DNA of 21,528 nt from Hyphomonadaceae bacterium UBA1001. Its GTDB lineage: Bacteria; Pseudomonadota; Alphaproteobacteria; Caulobacterales; Aquidulcibacteraceae. Positions 21,269 through 21,528 of this stretch are shown piece by piece; the first letter of the stretch is position 1; the number at the start of each line of letters is the position of its first letter. Made by a program: the position numbers and the translations under genes. The stretch is from the NCBI GenBank assembly GCA_002291875.1, contig DBAV01000212.1, positions 1 to 21,528 of the forward strand. Direction: 5' to 3'. Below the pieces are notes generated by a model. It was not told where the DNA came from. It did no database searches and saw nothing but the letters and a program-made list of their open reading frames with translations.

Positions 21269-21528
21269 TCAGGTCGCCGGGTCGGGCACGCGGCCGTCCA
21301 CCACGCGGTACTCGCCGTCCCGCAGCCGCCAGGTCACCCGCGAACGCACCGACTGGCCGCTGGGAAGGGTGCCTTCGTACTGGACCACCAGGTCGGTCGG
21401 CTCGGCACCGCCGACCGACCAGCGGCTGGTGATGTCATAGCATCGCACGGCCGGATCGCGCCGGCAGGCCTCGGCATTGGAGGCCGCGATGCGGATCGGC
21501 TGCGCGGTATGCTCGACAAAGCCTGACG
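21269..21528 (-). CDS. C-terminal part of an unidentified protein (cut by window edge)
   Basis: The last 85 codons of a minus-strand gene run in from the right edge; the first complete codon ends at 21526 and the TGA is at 21271-21269. The fragment includes EACRRDPAVRCYDITSRW, then DLVVQYEGTLPSGQSVRSRV, and ends YRVVDGRVPDPAT. Two cysteines and alternating polar/hydrophobic strands suggest a beta-rich, possibly exported domain. No family is recognised. It was preferred over the other minus-strand frame because it runs to a stop 9 bases before msrC and has protein-like composition, while the other frame is rich in Ser/Arg/Pro. Confidence 0.65.
   Translation of the reverse strand, partial: SGFVEHTAQPIRIAASNAEACRRDPAVRCYDITSRWSVGGAEPTDLVVQYEGTLPSGQSVRSRVTWRLRDGEYRVVDGRVPDPAT

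Noticed and set aside
14976..21526. Very long plus-strand open frames opposite the Mrp-like operon and beyond
   Set aside because: They are rich in Arg, Gln, His, Pro and Gly, lack ribosome sites and lie exactly antisense to well-supported membrane protein genes. Stops are simply rare at this base composition.

Overview
The window is very GC-rich and densely coded. It looks like an alphaproteobacterial chromosome, plausibly from the Caulobacterales/Maricaulales side. The reasons are a MucR/Ros-type regulator, a complete-looking block of ethylmalonyl-CoA pathway genes, a 6S RNA candidate with a CTAnAwC-type -10 element, and intergenic palindromes of a kind common in that class. The genus cannot be fixed from the sequence alone. 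No tRNA, rRNA, CRISPR array, transposase or phage gene was seen. All product calls come from reading motifs by eye, without database searches.

Left block (1-7609): ethylmalonyl-CoA pathway. Crotonyl-CoA carboxylase/reductase (ccr, minus) and ethylmalonyl-CoA mutase (ecm, plus) diverge from a 189-base spacer. Downstream of ccr lie a Rieske oxygenase, a Tat-exported flavin amine-oxidase-like lipoprotein and the start of methylsuccinyl-CoA dehydrogenase (mcd, cut by the window edge). Three steps of the pathway are therefore clustered, with two redox enzymes of unknown job placed between ccr and mcd. A membrane-anchored SRPBCC plus GyrI-like protein follows ecm.

Middle block (7640-12606): a small lipoprotein; a pirin gene divergent from a LysR regulator; a 530-base gene-free stretch made of at least two families of inverted repeats; a short-chain dehydrogenase; 5-formyltetrahydrofolate cyclo-ligase with a probable 6S RNA just upstream, an arrangement conserved in many proteobacteria; and a MucR-family regulator.

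Right block (12791-20613): ten minus-strand genes, nearly all joined by ATGA stop/start overlaps, encode an Mrp-like membrane complex. The order is E-F-G-(MbhD-like)-B-C-D-D-(two-helix protein)-D. This follows the archaeal Mbh/Mbs order for the first seven positions, but there are no hydrogenase or oxidoreductase genes and there are three antiporter-like D subunits. By eye, each D subunit has lost several of the charged residues normally used for proton transfer. The MbhD-like subunit lacks its usual glutamate, and the B subunit lacks its signature motif. This divergent complex is the best candidate for something undescribed. To its right are free-methionine-(R)-sulfoxide reductase (msrC) and the C-terminal end of an unidentified protein, apparently in one operon.
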